A DNA stretch of 29,245 bases from JADFRG01 sp046759305 (GCA_046759305.1 JBHIBY010000033.1:1-29245); one strand, 5' to 3'. Numbered from the stretch's first letter, positions 15,787 through 23,333 are shown. Notes: a model not told the origin generated them from the letters alone. Numbers and translations: made by a program.

Positions 15787-17399
15787 GTGGCTTCTCGCAA
15801 TCCATCCACGACTTCACGGATCAGCACCTCCGGCGCCTCGATACCGATCTCGACCTGGCCAGGCCGCAGTGGAACGACAAATTGGAGCCGTCCTGCCATG
15901 CGCTTCTTATCCCTATTCATCGAGCCAAGAATCTGCTCAGCGTCATACACCGCATATCTAACGGGCAGACCAAAGCGAAGCAGCACATGCTCGACGCGAG
16001 TTGGAAATTCCGGTTCACAAAGGCGCATGCGAAATGCAAGTCGCGTCGCTCCTACCAGACCAATCGAGACCGCCTGCCCGTGCGGCAGACTGTAACCGCT
16101 AGCCGCCTCAAGCGCGTGGGCAAAGGTGTGACCCAGGTTGAGCGCCGCACGCCTTCCGAGCTCAAAAGGATCTTCATCCACGATCGCTAGCTTGACTTCG
16201 ATTGCACGTTGGATCCAGCTGCGACTGATCCAGCCGGGTCCCGATTCCATTCGTTCAAATAGATCTTCGTCACCGATCAATGCTGCCTTGATCAGCTCTG
16301 CCAGCCCTGTGCGAGTTTCTTCTTCAGGCAGGGTGGTGAGCGTCGTTAGGTCGGCCAACACCAAGCCAGGAGCGTGGAATGCACCAATCAGGTTCTTGCC
16401 GTCCTCGAGATTGATGCCCACCTTTCCCCCAAGGCTGGCGTCCACGGTGGCCAGTAATGTGGTGGGCAATGCAGCCCACCGTATCCCGCGCATATAGGTA
16501 GCCGCGGCAAAGCCCGCTAAATCAAGCAAGACCCCACCACCCATGGCAATGACCGTGCCGCTGCGATCCATGCCGGCTCTTATGAATTCTGCGTACAGTT
16601 CAGAGAGTGCGTCTTGAGATTTGGTCTCTTCCCCCGCAGGCACGGTGACTAGGGAGCACTGCATTGAATTCCGCATGGCTTCCCCGTACAGTGGGGCGAC
16701 GTTCGAATCTGAGACGATCACATAGGGTGGGGAGAGCTCGGCCTGCTCCAGAAGATTCGGCAGATTGGAGATCAAATCCTCACCCAGCAACACCTCGTAG
16801 CCAGGTCGGGGATGGCGAGCTCTGATTCGAGCCGTTCTCTTCGCAAACGGGTAGTTTGCGATCTGCGTCGTGACCTCCTCGGCCGTAAGTGCGGTAGTGT
16901 CAAGCTGGACCGAGAAAGAATCGTAGGTCCATTTACGAGTCTCCAACAAGGTTCGTAGCCGCTCGCTCCGGTTATCGCCTGCTAGAAGTGGACGTGCTCC
17001 ATCACCCTCCAGCCTGGCCAGCAGCGCTTCCGGTTCTCCTGTGAGACAAACGAGCGTGCCCCCAGCTTCCATCAAGACCCGGTTGCCTTCATCCATCACT
17101 GCACCAGCTCCGCAGGCTATCACTCGCTCTGCCGGTTCTGAGATTTCTCGGCAGGCCTCGGTCTCCATTCGGCGAAACGCGGGCTCACCATCCTCTTCAA
17201 AGATTTGGTGAATCGGTTTTCCTGCCATCCGCTCCACGATGGCGTCGGTGTCCACGAATTCACGATCCAGGCGCTCTCCCAGCAGCCGCCCGACGGCAGA
17301 TTTGCCAGAGCCTGGAGGCCCTGTAAGCACAATGTTCAGCGGCTGCAGGCGGAGCTGGCCTTCAGCTACGCGGCTAGTCCCAGAAGATGGTTGGCTCAT
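15783..17399 (-). CDS. aroKB: bifunctional shikimate kinase / 3-dehydroquinate synthase
   Basis: A fusion of pathway steps 5 and 2. Residues about 20-180 are shikimate kinase: Walker A GPPGSGKS (27-34), DTD in EFVDTDAIVE, FRRME, and a RPLL lid segment. Residues about 195-538 are dehydroquinate synthase: AMGGGVLLDLAGFAAATYMRG, PTTLLATVDASLGGKVG, then LAELIKAALIGD and the metal-site NLGHTFAHALE. A kinase-synthase fusion in this order is known from Thermotoga. Small departures from consensus are CGAGAV where GGG is usual, RKWTY in the lid-proximal motif, and HGQAV where HGEAV is usual. ATG 17399 (538 aa) is preferred over an in-frame TTG at 17429. It overlaps aroC by 26 nt without a clear ribosome site. 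Confidence 0.93.
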   Translation of the reverse strand: MSQPSSGTSRVAEGQLRLQPLNIVLTGPPGSGKSAVGRLLGERLDREFVDTDAIVERMAGKPIHQIFEEDGEPAFRRMETEACREISEPAERVIACGAGAVMDEGNRVLMEAGGTLVCLTGEPEALLARLEGDGARPLLAGDNRSERLRTLLETRKWTYDSFSVQLDTTALTAEEVTTQIANYPFAKRTARIRARHPRPGYEVLLGEDLISNLPNLLEQAELSPPYVIVSDSNVAPLYGEAMRNSMQCSLVTVPAGEETKSQDALSELYAEFIRAGMDRSGTVIAMGGGVLLDLAGFAAATYMRGIRWAALPTTLLATVDASLGGKVGINLEDGKNLIGAFHAPGLVLADLTTLTTLPEEETRTGLAELIKAALIGDEDLFERMESGPGWISRSWIQRAIEVKLAIVDEDPFELGRRAALNLGHTFAHALEAASGYSLPHGQAVSIGLVGATRLAFRMRLCEPEFPTRVEHVLLRFGLPVRYAVYDAEQILGSMNRDKKRMAGRLQFVVPLRPGQVEIGIEAPEVLIREVVDGLREAT

Positions 17400-18543
17400 T
17401 AGCAATTGCGAATTCGTCCAAGCGTCCAAGCGGTAGCTGATCGAACCTCTGCTTCATTTCTGAAAGAGTATCGCCGCCAAGTTTCCGAAGCAGCGCCTCC
17501 GCCAGCACGACACAAAGCATGGCCTCGCCCACCACTGCCGCGCGGGGGACAGAACAAAAATCAGAACGCTCGTAGTGAGTTTCCGCTGATTGCCCGGAGG
17601 CCAAATCCACGGAGGCACGCGGAGTCAGTGTGGTTGATATCGGTTTCATCGCCACGCGCACGATGAGAGGGTCGCCGGTAGTTATACCGCCCTCAAGACC
17701 GCCGGCTTGGTTGCTCTGGCGTCGAATTCGCCCGTCGGAGACTTCGAATTCATCGTGAATTTGAGTGCCTCGCATACGAGCATTCTGGAAGCCCCGTCCA
17801 ATCTCGACGCCCTTCATGGCATGGATGCTCATCATGGCGGCTGCCACCCGCGCTCCCAGCCGTCGATCCCAATGCACATGGCTGCCGAGTCCCGGAGGGA
17901 CATCCAGTGCAACTACCTCAAACACTCCGCCGAGCGTATCTTTGGCCTGCATCGCGGCCTCGATCTCGTCATGCATCGCTCGGGAACCGGCCTCGGACGG
18001 GCAGCGCACATCGCTTTCTTCAGCGGCATTGAAGCGATCGATGAAGGCCATTTCATCGAGATCCGCCGAAGCAGAGCCGATTTCCGTCACGTAGCTGCCT
18101 ACCTCCATGCCGAACTCGCTGAGCAGCTTGCGGCAAACAGCACCGACCGCCACACGCGCTGCCGTCTCACGTGCGGAGGCTCGCTCTAGACTGAATCGTA
18201 AATCGCTGTAGCCATATTTAAGCGCGGCAGTCAGATCCGCGTGGCCAGGCCGCGGAACAGACATCGGCTGAACCGTCTGGCCCTTCCACTTGGCGTGATC
18301 ACGATTGATTATCCGCAGGCCGATCGGAGCTCCGATGGTGACGCCCGCCAACACACCCGAGACGATCTCGGCTTCGTCCTGCTCGATCGATTTCATCCGT
18401 GGCCCGACTCCGAATCCCTTTTGGCGACGGGCAAGGTCAGGGACGAGATCGGCCCTCTCGAGCGTTAACCCCGCTGGTATTCCTTCCAGGATGGCGAGCA
18501 ATTCAGGTCCATGCGACTCTCCAGCGGTGAGAAATCTAAGCAT
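17374..18543 (-). CDS. aroC: chorismate synthase
   Basis: FMN-dependent anti-1,4-elimination of EPSP to chorismate. The protein is 389 aa from ATG 18543, beginning MLRFLTAGESHGPELLAILEG, the universal AroC N-terminus; GAGGTG lies just upstream. The frame is open further upstream, but that lies inside aroE in another frame. RPGHADLTAALKYGYSDLR, ERASARETAARVA, SNQAGGLEGGITTG and HYERSDFCSVPRAAVVGEAML are family blocks. Overlaps the aroE stop by 8 nt and the aroK-aroB start by 26 nt, so the three are probably translated in a coupled way. Confidence 0.95.
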   Translation of the reverse strand: MLRFLTAGESHGPELLAILEGIPAGLTLERADLVPDLARRQKGFGVGPRMKSIEQDEAEIVSGVLAGVTIGAPIGLRIINRDHAKWKGQTVQPMSVPRPGHADLTAALKYGYSDLRFSLERASARETAARVAVGAVCRKLLSEFGMEVGSYVTEIGSASADLDEMAFIDRFNAAEESDVRCPSEAGSRAMHDEIEAAMQAKDTLGGVFEVVALDVPPGLGSHVHWDRRLGARVAAAMMSIHAMKGVEIGRGFQNARMRGTQIHDEFEVSDGRIRRQSNQAGGLEGGITTGDPLIVRVAMKPISTTLTPRASVDLASGQSAETHYERSDFCSVPRAAVVGEAMLCVVLAEALLRKLGGDTLSEMKQRFDQLPLGRLDEFAIANEPTIFWD

Positions 18544-19426
18544 CCAACACCTCGGCCTGAATTTCCGTTGACCCTCGGGGCGGGATTCGTTCCAGTGCAT
18601 CTTCAAGGGTGGCTCGCATGTTTGAACGCGGAGCGCGCAGGCCGGTCCAGAGCTCATACGAGAGCGCAGCTTGCTCCAGAAGCATGCCTGTTCCGGAAAC
18701 GGCCTTGAGCCCCTCGCGCTGGGCTTGCCGAATGAGTTTAGTCTCCTTTGGCGAGTAGACCATGTCATAAACGAACGCAGAAGGTGGAAGGGATACATCG
18801 TCTGGCCAGGGTGAAATCTTTGTATCTGGCACCAGGCCAACCGGCGTAGCATTGACGATGAGCGTGCATTGGCTCGCGGCGTTCAGGAAAGATTCGCTCG
18901 CCCAAGGGTGAATTGCCACTTCCACCGCGTATGCCTGGCGGATGTCACTGGCCAATCTTTCGGCGCGCTCCACGGTCCTGGCGATGAAGCTCAGCTCAAT
19001 TCCTTCCTGAGCCAGGCCGAAGGCCGCGGCCCTCGCGGCTCCGCCTGCCCCAAGTATGAGAGATCGTGCGGTTGACGGGATCCGCCAATGGGCGCGCAAG
19101 TCACGAATGAAGCCCGGCAAATCCGTGTTGTGTCCCACTAAGCGACCGCTCCTATTCACGATCGTGTTGACGGCCGAGGTCTTCGTTGCTGTAGGGTCAG
19201 TCATATCGAGGAGCTGTACGACAGTCTCCTTGAATGGGATGGTGATGTTAGCGCCCAGCCAGTCATCAGCGCGCATTCTAGTGATCGTCGCCGCAAGCTT
19301 TTCGGGAGCGACCTCCATCGCCTCGAATGACCAGTCTAGGCCGGCTGAGGCGAAGGCCGCGTTTTGTATGGCGGGCGAAATTGAGTGGGCGACTGGAGAC
19401 CCTAAGAGTACAAGCTTCTGCACCAT
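18536..19426 (-). CDS. aroE: shikimate 5-dehydrogenase
   Basis: NADPH-dependent reduction of 3-dehydroshikimate. The protein is 296 aa. The shikimate-binding N-terminal domain shows LLGSPVAHSISPAIQNAAF, the catalytic Lys in ANITIPFKE and the NTDLPGF substrate motif. The nucleotide-binding domain shows ILGAGGAARAAAFGL and FIARTVERA, whose basic residues fit NADP preference. YDMVYSPKETKLI and GTGMLLEQAALSYELWTG close the protein. GGAG stands eight bases before ATG 19426. The start overlaps the end of aroA by 25 nt. Confidence 0.95.
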   Translation of the reverse strand: MVQKLVLLGSPVAHSISPAIQNAAFASAGLDWSFEAMEVAPEKLAATITRMRADDWLGANITIPFKETVVQLLDMTDPTATKTSAVNTIVNRSGRLVGHNTDLPGFIRDLRAHWRIPSTARSLILGAGGAARAAAFGLAQEGIELSFIARTVERAERLASDIRQAYAVEVAIHPWASESFLNAASQCTLIVNATPVGLVPDTKISPWPDDVSLPPSAFVYDMVYSPKETKLIRQAQREGLKAVSGTGMLLEQAALSYELWTGLRAPRSNMRATLEDALERIPPRGSTEIQAEVLDA

Positions 19427-20712
19427 AGATCTGCTCCGATCGAATGAAGGGTCGCCATGAAGCCAGGGTATGACTCCTGGATCACCTCTGCGCTCGATAT
19501 GATGGTTTCGCCAGAGGCCAGCATGCCGGCGACTGCAAGGGCCATGGCGACTCGGTGATCTCCGTGCGAGCTCACTCGAGCTCCGGTGAGCGGCCTCGGT
19601 CCTTGGATGGTGAGCCCGTCCCGGTGCTCCTCAATCTTCGCACCCATCTTCCTTAGCTCAGCAGTCATACTGGATAAGCGGTCGGATTCCTTCAAACGCA
19701 ACTCACCTGCGCCTCTGATCTGCGTATCGCCGTGGGCTTGGGTCGCGATAACAGCAAGAATAGGGATCTCATCAATCATCGACACTACCCGCTCCGCTCG
19801 AATCTCGATCCCCCTCATGACAGAGGCCGCTACCAACAAGTGGCCGGCCGGCTCGGTATCCGAATCCGACGCATCGGTCGTTTCGATTTGCGCCTCCATC
19901 CGCAGCAAGGCATCCAACAGCCCCGTGCGGGTAGCATTGAGGCCGACGTTCTGGACCATGATCTCCGATCCGGGAGTTAGCAGGGCGGCCGCAATGGGGA
20001 AGGCAGCTGCGGAGATATCTCCCGGGATGGCGAGTTCGAAAGGTGGGATTGGGGTATGAATCGGGTTGAGGGTCACCGTGCCATTAGCGCTTGTCACCGA
20101 AACGCCAAGAAGCCGAAGTAGCCGTTCGGAGTGATCGCGAGAGGCGATTGGCTCTCGTATCCGTGTACGGCCCTCCGCATGCAATCCTGCTAGCAAGATG
20201 GCGGATTTCACCTGGGCGGACGCAACCTGAGTTTCATACTCGATCCCGTGCAACCGCGAGCCTGTGACCTCCAGCGGCGGCTGGTCGCTGCCGTTAAGCC
20301 CGGCGATCTGCGCGCCCATCCTTCTAAGTGGCTCTGCCACTCGGTCCATCGGCCGTTGCGAAAGCCGGCGGGAGCCGGTCAGGGTAGCCGAGACTTCCGA
20401 ACCGGCTAAGGCTCCAAGTAGAAAGCGCATCGTCGTGCCGGAATTGCCGCAAACCAGGGGCCGGTCTGGGGACAGCCACTTGGTCCCGTGAACCAGGGTC
20501 TCGTTTTCCTCCAAGGGCTCGACCATAACTCCGAGTGCCTCAAGGCACTCCGCCATGGTATCAATCACGCCTGCTCGCAGTGCACCCTGGAGGCGCGTGG
20601 AACCACGAGCCATGGCTCCTAGAAGCAAGGCACGGTGAGTAATCGACTTATCACCTGGAACCTGAATCGTTCCCATCAGCTTCTTAGCGCCCCCGGCGAC
20701 TCTAAGCTCCAT
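19402..20712 (-). CDS. aroA: 3-phosphoshikimate 1-carboxyvinyltransferase (EPSP synthase)
   Basis: Transfers enolpyruvyl from PEP to shikimate-3-phosphate. From ATG 20712 it is 436 aa. Motifs include VPGDKSITHRALLLGAMA with the PEP-site Lys, CGNSGTTMRFLLGALAG, SRRLSQRPMDRV, ASAQVKSAILLAG, LRLKESDRLS and HGDHRVAMALAV. The NSGTTMR loop carries the usual Gly and Thr; whether it is class I or II would need an alignment. An in-frame ATG at 20733 would add seven residues. Neither start has a visible ribosome site, and both overlap tyrA, so coupling to tyrA is likely. Confidence 0.94.
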   Translation of the reverse strand: MELRVAGGAKKLMGTIQVPGDKSITHRALLLGAMARGSTRLQGALRAGVIDTMAECLEALGVMVEPLEENETLVHGTKWLSPDRPLVCGNSGTTMRFLLGALAGSEVSATLTGSRRLSQRPMDRVAEPLRRMGAQIAGLNGSDQPPLEVTGSRLHGIEYETQVASAQVKSAILLAGLHAEGRTRIREPIASRDHSERLLRLLGVSVTSANGTVTLNPIHTPIPPFELAIPGDISAAAFPIAAALLTPGSEIMVQNVGLNATRTGLLDALLRMEAQIETTDASDSDTEPAGHLLVAASVMRGIEIRAERVVSMIDEIPILAVIATQAHGDTQIRGAGELRLKESDRLSSMTAELRKMGAKIEEHRDGLTIQGPRPLTGARVSSHGDHRVAMALAVAGMLASGETIISSAEVIQESYPGFMATLHSIGADLWCRSLYS

Positions 20713-21574
20713 TAGCAACGCTTCGTGGACCATTCAGTGAAGTGCGCCTTTGCTGAAGTGGCTCCAAATATTCGCGCAACGGCCCGGCATCCCCATTAGC
20801 TAACAACTCGCGCAGTTGCCCCAATTCAGCTTGCGCGCGCGATAACGCGGCCAGCACCAAATCCTGATTTGTGGTGAGTATGTCGACCATCATGGTGAGG
20901 TCGCTGGCCGCCAGCCGGGATGTGCTGAGGAAACCCGAGGCGGTCAAGTCCCAGAGTTCAGGATCTTCTCTAGCAAGGATCTCCGTGGATCCCATGAGTG
21001 CTGCGGCGAGAAGGTATGGTAGGTGGCTAACTGCAGCGAGCAGCTGATCGTGCCGGGTCGCTTCCACCTGGCGAACCGAGGCACCTAGCGCGCTCACAAT
21101 CTCTTCCGCGAGCGTCAGCGAGCCAGGTGTGGTCCGTGAGCATGGGGTCAGCAGAAACAGGCTTCCATCAAATATCCCGGCATCGGCCTCCTGGAAGCCC
21201 GCCCGCTCCTTGCCACAAAGAGGATGACCCGCTACCGCGACGACTTGATCTGGGAGGGATTCCATTGCTTCGATAATCTTTCGTTTTGTCGATCCGAGAT
21301 CCATCAATAGATCGACCTTCGGTGGATGTGAACGAAATTGCTCAAGAAGTCTCAGGCTCTCCTTCACAGGCGTTGCAAGGATGAGCACATTTACATGGGC
21401 GAGCGCAGGCTTTAGCCCCTGGGTCGTGATCCCGGCTCGGCGGGCGAGTTTGACTGTCTTCGGGTCCGATTCGACACCCACCAACTTCATGCAGCGCGGC
21501 TGCAGGCGGAGTGCCATCGATCCGCCCATGAGGCCGAGGCCGACGATAGTTACGCGGGCGTTTTCGAGCTCCAT
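20702..21574 (-). CDS. tyrA: prephenate dehydrogenase
   Basis: Oxidative decarboxylation of prephenate (or arogenate) to the tyrosine precursor. The protein is 290 aa. The Rossmann turn VGLGLMGGSMALRL is at the N-terminus, LMDLGSTKRKII and GHPLCGKERAGFQEAD mark the substrate site, and VSHLPYLLAAALM is the helical-domain signature with the conserved His. There is no ACT or AroH-type regulatory domain after the catalytic part, so tyrosine control may rest mainly on DAHP synthase and the upstream attenuator. GAGGTG lies just before ATG 21574, which overlaps aroF by 25 nt. Confidence 0.93.
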   Translation of the reverse strand: MELENARVTIVGLGLMGGSMALRLQPRCMKLVGVESDPKTVKLARRAGITTQGLKPALAHVNVLILATPVKESLRLLEQFRSHPPKVDLLMDLGSTKRKIIEAMESLPDQVVAVAGHPLCGKERAGFQEADAGIFDGSLFLLTPCSRTTPGSLTLAEEIVSALGASVRQVEATRHDQLLAAVSHLPYLLAAALMGSTEILAREDPELWDLTASGFLSTSRLAASDLTMMVDILTTNQDLVLAALSRAQAELGQLRELLANGDAGPLREYLEPLQQRRTSLNGPRSVANGA

Positions 21575-22596
21575 TCCACCTCAAGCAAATTCCGGCCAAC
21601 AGCTCGGGCCACTTCTCGGACCTGTTGAACCAGATCGGCAAAGCGGTCTGGCCGCAGGCTTTGCGCGCCGTCAGAGAGTGCCTCATCTGGTCTTGGATGG
21701 ACCTCTACAATTAGGCCATCAGCTCCAGCGGCGACTCCGGCGCGGCCGACAGGCGATACATATTCCCACTTTCCAGTGCTGTGACTTGGATCCAAAATCA
21801 CAGGCAAGTGCGAGAGTTCCTTCACTACGGGGATAGCATTGATGTCCGTCGTATTGCGCGTGTAGCTCTCCAGAGATCGGATACCGCGCTCGCACAGGAT
21901 GACGCGCTCATTCCCTACCGACAGCAAGTATTCAGCTGACATCAGCCATTCCTCGATTGTTGCCATCAACCCTCGCTTGAGCAGAACAGGACGTCCAGAA
22001 TTGCCCGCGGCGCGCAGCAGCTCGTAATTCTGCATGTTGCGAGCACCAATTTGAATGATGTCGGCATACCCGGCAACTAGCGGAACTTGTTCTGGCGACA
22101 TGGCCTCGGTAACAACTTTCAGGCCAGTCTGGAGCCTGGCCTCTGCCAGGAGTTTCAATCCCGGCTCCCCCAACCCCTGAAAGCTGTATGGAGATGTGCG
22201 CGGTTTATAAGCGCCGCCCCGCAAGATCGTGGCCCCGGTCTCCCTTACTGCATGGGCGGTTTCCAGAAGCTGATCTCGATTTTCGACCGAACAGGGTCCG
22301 GCCATGATCACGATCTCATTTCCGCCGACGCTCAACCCATCGATATTTACCAGCGTATCCAGAGGGTGCATCTCTCTGGATGCGAGCTTAAAGGGTTTCA
22401 ATACTGGAAGCACCTTTTCGACCCCTTCAATCGGTTCGAAATTGCCCGGATCGATTGGGCGGCCGTCACCAATCACGCCAACAATCGTGCGCTCCTGCCC
22501 AATGCTCAAATGCGTCTTGTATCCGAGGCGTTCGACTTTAGCCACCACTTGTTCGATCTGCTTTTCCGTTGAGCCATGTTTCATTACAATGATCAC
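21550..22596 (-). CDS. aroF: DAHP synthase, type I-beta with N-terminal ferredoxin-like regulatory domain
   Basis: Condenses PEP and erythrose-4-phosphate, the entry step of the shikimate pathway. GTG 22596 (VIIVMKHGSTEKQIEQV) is chosen because AGAGGAGG sits five bases upstream. ATG 22584 is the internal alternative, and the open frame upstream covers the terminator and leader and is not coding. The protein is 348 aa. Residues 1-75 or so resemble the ferredoxin-like regulatory domain known to mediate Phe/Tyr feedback in the Thermotoga enzyme. The barrel carries IMAGPCSVENRDQL, LRGGAYKPRTSPYSFQGLG, QIGARNMQNYELL and LPVILDPSHSTGKWEYV. First enzyme gene of the aromatic operon, directly after the attenuator. 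Confidence 0.95.
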   Translation of the reverse strand: MIIVMKHGSTEKQIEQVVAKVERLGYKTHLSIGQERTIVGVIGDGRPIDPGNFEPIEGVEKVLPVLKPFKLASREMHPLDTLVNIDGLSVGGNEIVIMAGPCSVENRDQLLETAHAVRETGATILRGGAYKPRTSPYSFQGLGEPGLKLLAEARLQTGLKVVTEAMSPEQVPLVAGYADIIQIGARNMQNYELLRAAGNSGRPVLLKRGLMATIEEWLMSAEYLLSVGNERVILCERGIRSLESYTRNTTDINAIPVVKELSHLPVILDPSHSTGKWEYVSPVGRAGVAAGADGLIVEVHPRPDEALSDGAQSLRPDRFADLVQQVREVARAVGRNLLEVEWSSKTPA

Positions 22597-22620
22597 TTCG
22601 TCCTCCTCTAGCTCCGAGAA

Positions 22621-22653
22621 AACAAAAAAGCACCGAGCCGTTGCTCGGTGCTT
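22621..22653 (-). terminator. intrinsic terminator (attenuator) upstream of aroF
   Basis: On the minus strand AAGCACCGAGC (22653-22643), loop AACG, GCTCGGTGCTT (22638-22628): an 11-bp perfect stem, with T residues continuing from the stem into 22629-22624, then GTT. It stands between the leader peptide stop and the aroF ribosome site, so it must be overcome for the operon to be expressed. Confidence 0.88.
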
Positions 22654-22740
22654 GAATGGTCGAATGTGTCTACCTATGCAAGCCGAAGCAGCGGCTGAGC
22701 GCTCAACCCTCCAAAATAGTAATAGCCGAAACTTCGCTTG
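22628..22740 (-). promoter_or_regulatory. Phe/Tyr transcription attenuator of the aromatic operon
   Basis: Four segments pair in mutually exclusive ways (by eye). Segment 1 (22740-22732, CAAGCGAAG) pairs with segment 2 (22688-22679, CTTCGGCTTG) over 9 bp with one bulge. Segment 2 (22690-22678) pairs with segment 3 (22651-22642) over 10 bp with bulges. Segment 3 with segment 4 (22638-22628) is the terminator. The Phe/Tyr codons (22730-22713) lie immediately after segment 1, so a ribosome stalled on them masks segment 1 and frees segment 2 as antiterminator. A ribosome at the stop codon masks segment 2 and lets the terminator form. Confidence 0.7.
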
Positions 22741-22754
22741 GATGCTGGAATCAT
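22674..22754 (-). CDS. Phe/Tyr leader peptide of the aromatic operon
   Basis: A 26-codon ORF, ATG 22754-22752 to TAG 22676-22674. Residues 9-14 read FGYYYF (codons TTC GGC TAT TAC TAT TTT). Five aromatic residues in six, upstream of a strong terminator and DAHP synthase, is the signature of an aromatic attenuator leader, as in the pheA and pheST leaders of enterobacteria. There are no Trp codons, so the sensed amino acids should be Tyr and Phe, the products of this gene set. No Shine-Dalgarno is possible if transcription starts where the promoter predicts (about 22755). Too short for ordinary gene callers; support comes from the context. Confidence 0.78.
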   Translation of the reverse strand: MIPASKRSFGYYYFGGLSAQPLLRLA

Positions 22755-22761
22755 TTGCGAG

Positions 22762-22791
22762 ATCATAGCACATCCCGCGAAAGACAGTCAA
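22762..22791 (-). promoter_or_regulatory. sigma-70-like promoter of the aromatic operon
   Basis: Minus strand TTGACT (22791-22786), 18-nt spacer, TATGAT (22767-22762), with TGC immediately before the -10 (extended -10). Both hexamers match consensus at 5 of 6. Predicted start about 22755, one base before the leader-peptide ATG, so the transcript would be leaderless or nearly so. Confidence 0.7.
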
Positions 22792-22810
22792 GATCAATCA
22801 GTGGTACCAT
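22781..22810 (+). promoter_or_regulatory. possible divergent promoter for chorismate mutase
   Basis: Plus strand AAGACA (22781-22786), 18-nt spacer, TACCAT (22805-22810) with TGG before it. The geometry equals that of the two leader promoters, but the hexamers are weaker. Its -35 overlaps the -35 of the opposite aro promoter, so the two would compete. If real, the transcript starts near 22817 and translation would have to begin at ATG 22821. Confidence 0.25.
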
Positions 22811-23177
22811 GCCGCGTACTATGCCCATTCGAGCGATTCGAGGCGCCACGACAGTTTCCGGCAATTCCAAGGAGGCGATCCTTGAGGCCACGACTGAGCT
22901 GCTAAATGCCCTGGTTGAGGCCAACCGCTTGAAAGCCAGCCAAGTGATTGCGGCGACGTTCTCCGTTACTTTTGATCTCGATCAGGCTTATCCTGCTGAA
23001 GCCGCCCGAGACATGGGATGGACGGAGGCCGGTCTGATGTGCGTTCAAGAGATGCGAGTCGATGGTGCCTTGGATAAATGCATTCGGGTGCGGGTTCTCT
23101 GGGAGACAGAGCAACCACAATCTGCAGTGGCACACCGATATTTGCGGCGAGCAGCAAACCTCCGACCGGATCTATAG
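22809..23177 (+). CDS. aroH: chorismate mutase, AroH type
   Basis: Converts chorismate to prephenate, feeding both pheA and tyrA, which lack a mutase domain here. The protein is 122 aa and matches the Bacillus-type trimeric AroH fold, not the helical AroQ class: PIRAIRGATTV at the N-terminus supplies the conserved Arg, CVQEMRVDGALDKCIRVRV is the diagnostic block, and YLRRAANLRPDL is the C-terminus. Two in-frame ATGs (22809 and 22821) are possible and neither has a ribosome site. The second gives MPIRAIRGATT, closer to known AroH N-termini. Divergent from the aro operon, sharing its promoter region but outside its attenuator, so the mutase is probably regulated separately. Confidence 0.93.
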   Translation: MPRTMPIRAIRGATTVSGNSKEAILEATTELLNALVEANRLKASQVIAATFSVTFDLDQAYPAEAARDMGWTEAGLMCVQEMRVDGALDKCIRVRVLWETEQPQSAVAHRYLRRAANLRPDL

Positions 23178-23194
23178 GGGATAGGCTAGACTAC

Positions 23195-23264
23195 AGCTCG
23201 GCTCGCAACCTTTGGTGTGTGCGAGCAAGAGCCGTAGGGCTTTAACGTGGTCCGAGACACCACG
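23195..23264 (+). other. two stem-loops between aroH and its terminator
   Basis: GCTCGCA (23201-23207) pairs with TGCGAGC (23220-23226), extendable by CTC/GAG outside a small internal loop. CGTGGT (23246-23251) pairs with ACCACG (23259-23264) around a 7-nt loop. With the terminator at 23283 this gives three consecutive hairpins in the aroH 3' region. Function unknown; no riboswitch class recognised. Confidence 0.35.
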
Positions 23265-23282
23265 AACGACCTGCGATTTACC

Positions 23283-23310
23283 AAAAAGATCGCCCAATAG
23301 GGCGCTTTTT
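23283..23310 (+). terminator. intrinsic terminator after aroH
   Basis: CGCCC (23291-23295), loop AATA, GGGCG (23300-23304), extended by AAAAAG (23283-23288) against CTTTTT (23305-23310). The flanking A and T tracts would let it work in either direction. It separates aroH from the carD promoter. Confidence 0.75.
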
Positions 23311-23333
23311 GCGTAATTCCGAAGCCCCCGGCT

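Noticed and set aside
18544..18852. 103-residue N-terminal extension of aroC
   Set aside because: It is a shadow of aroE in another frame. The universal AroC N-terminus begins at 18543.
22597..22797. Long N-terminal extension of aroF through the upstream region
   Set aside because: The frame would run through the terminator and the leader region. The GTG at 22596 with AGAGGAGG is the real start.
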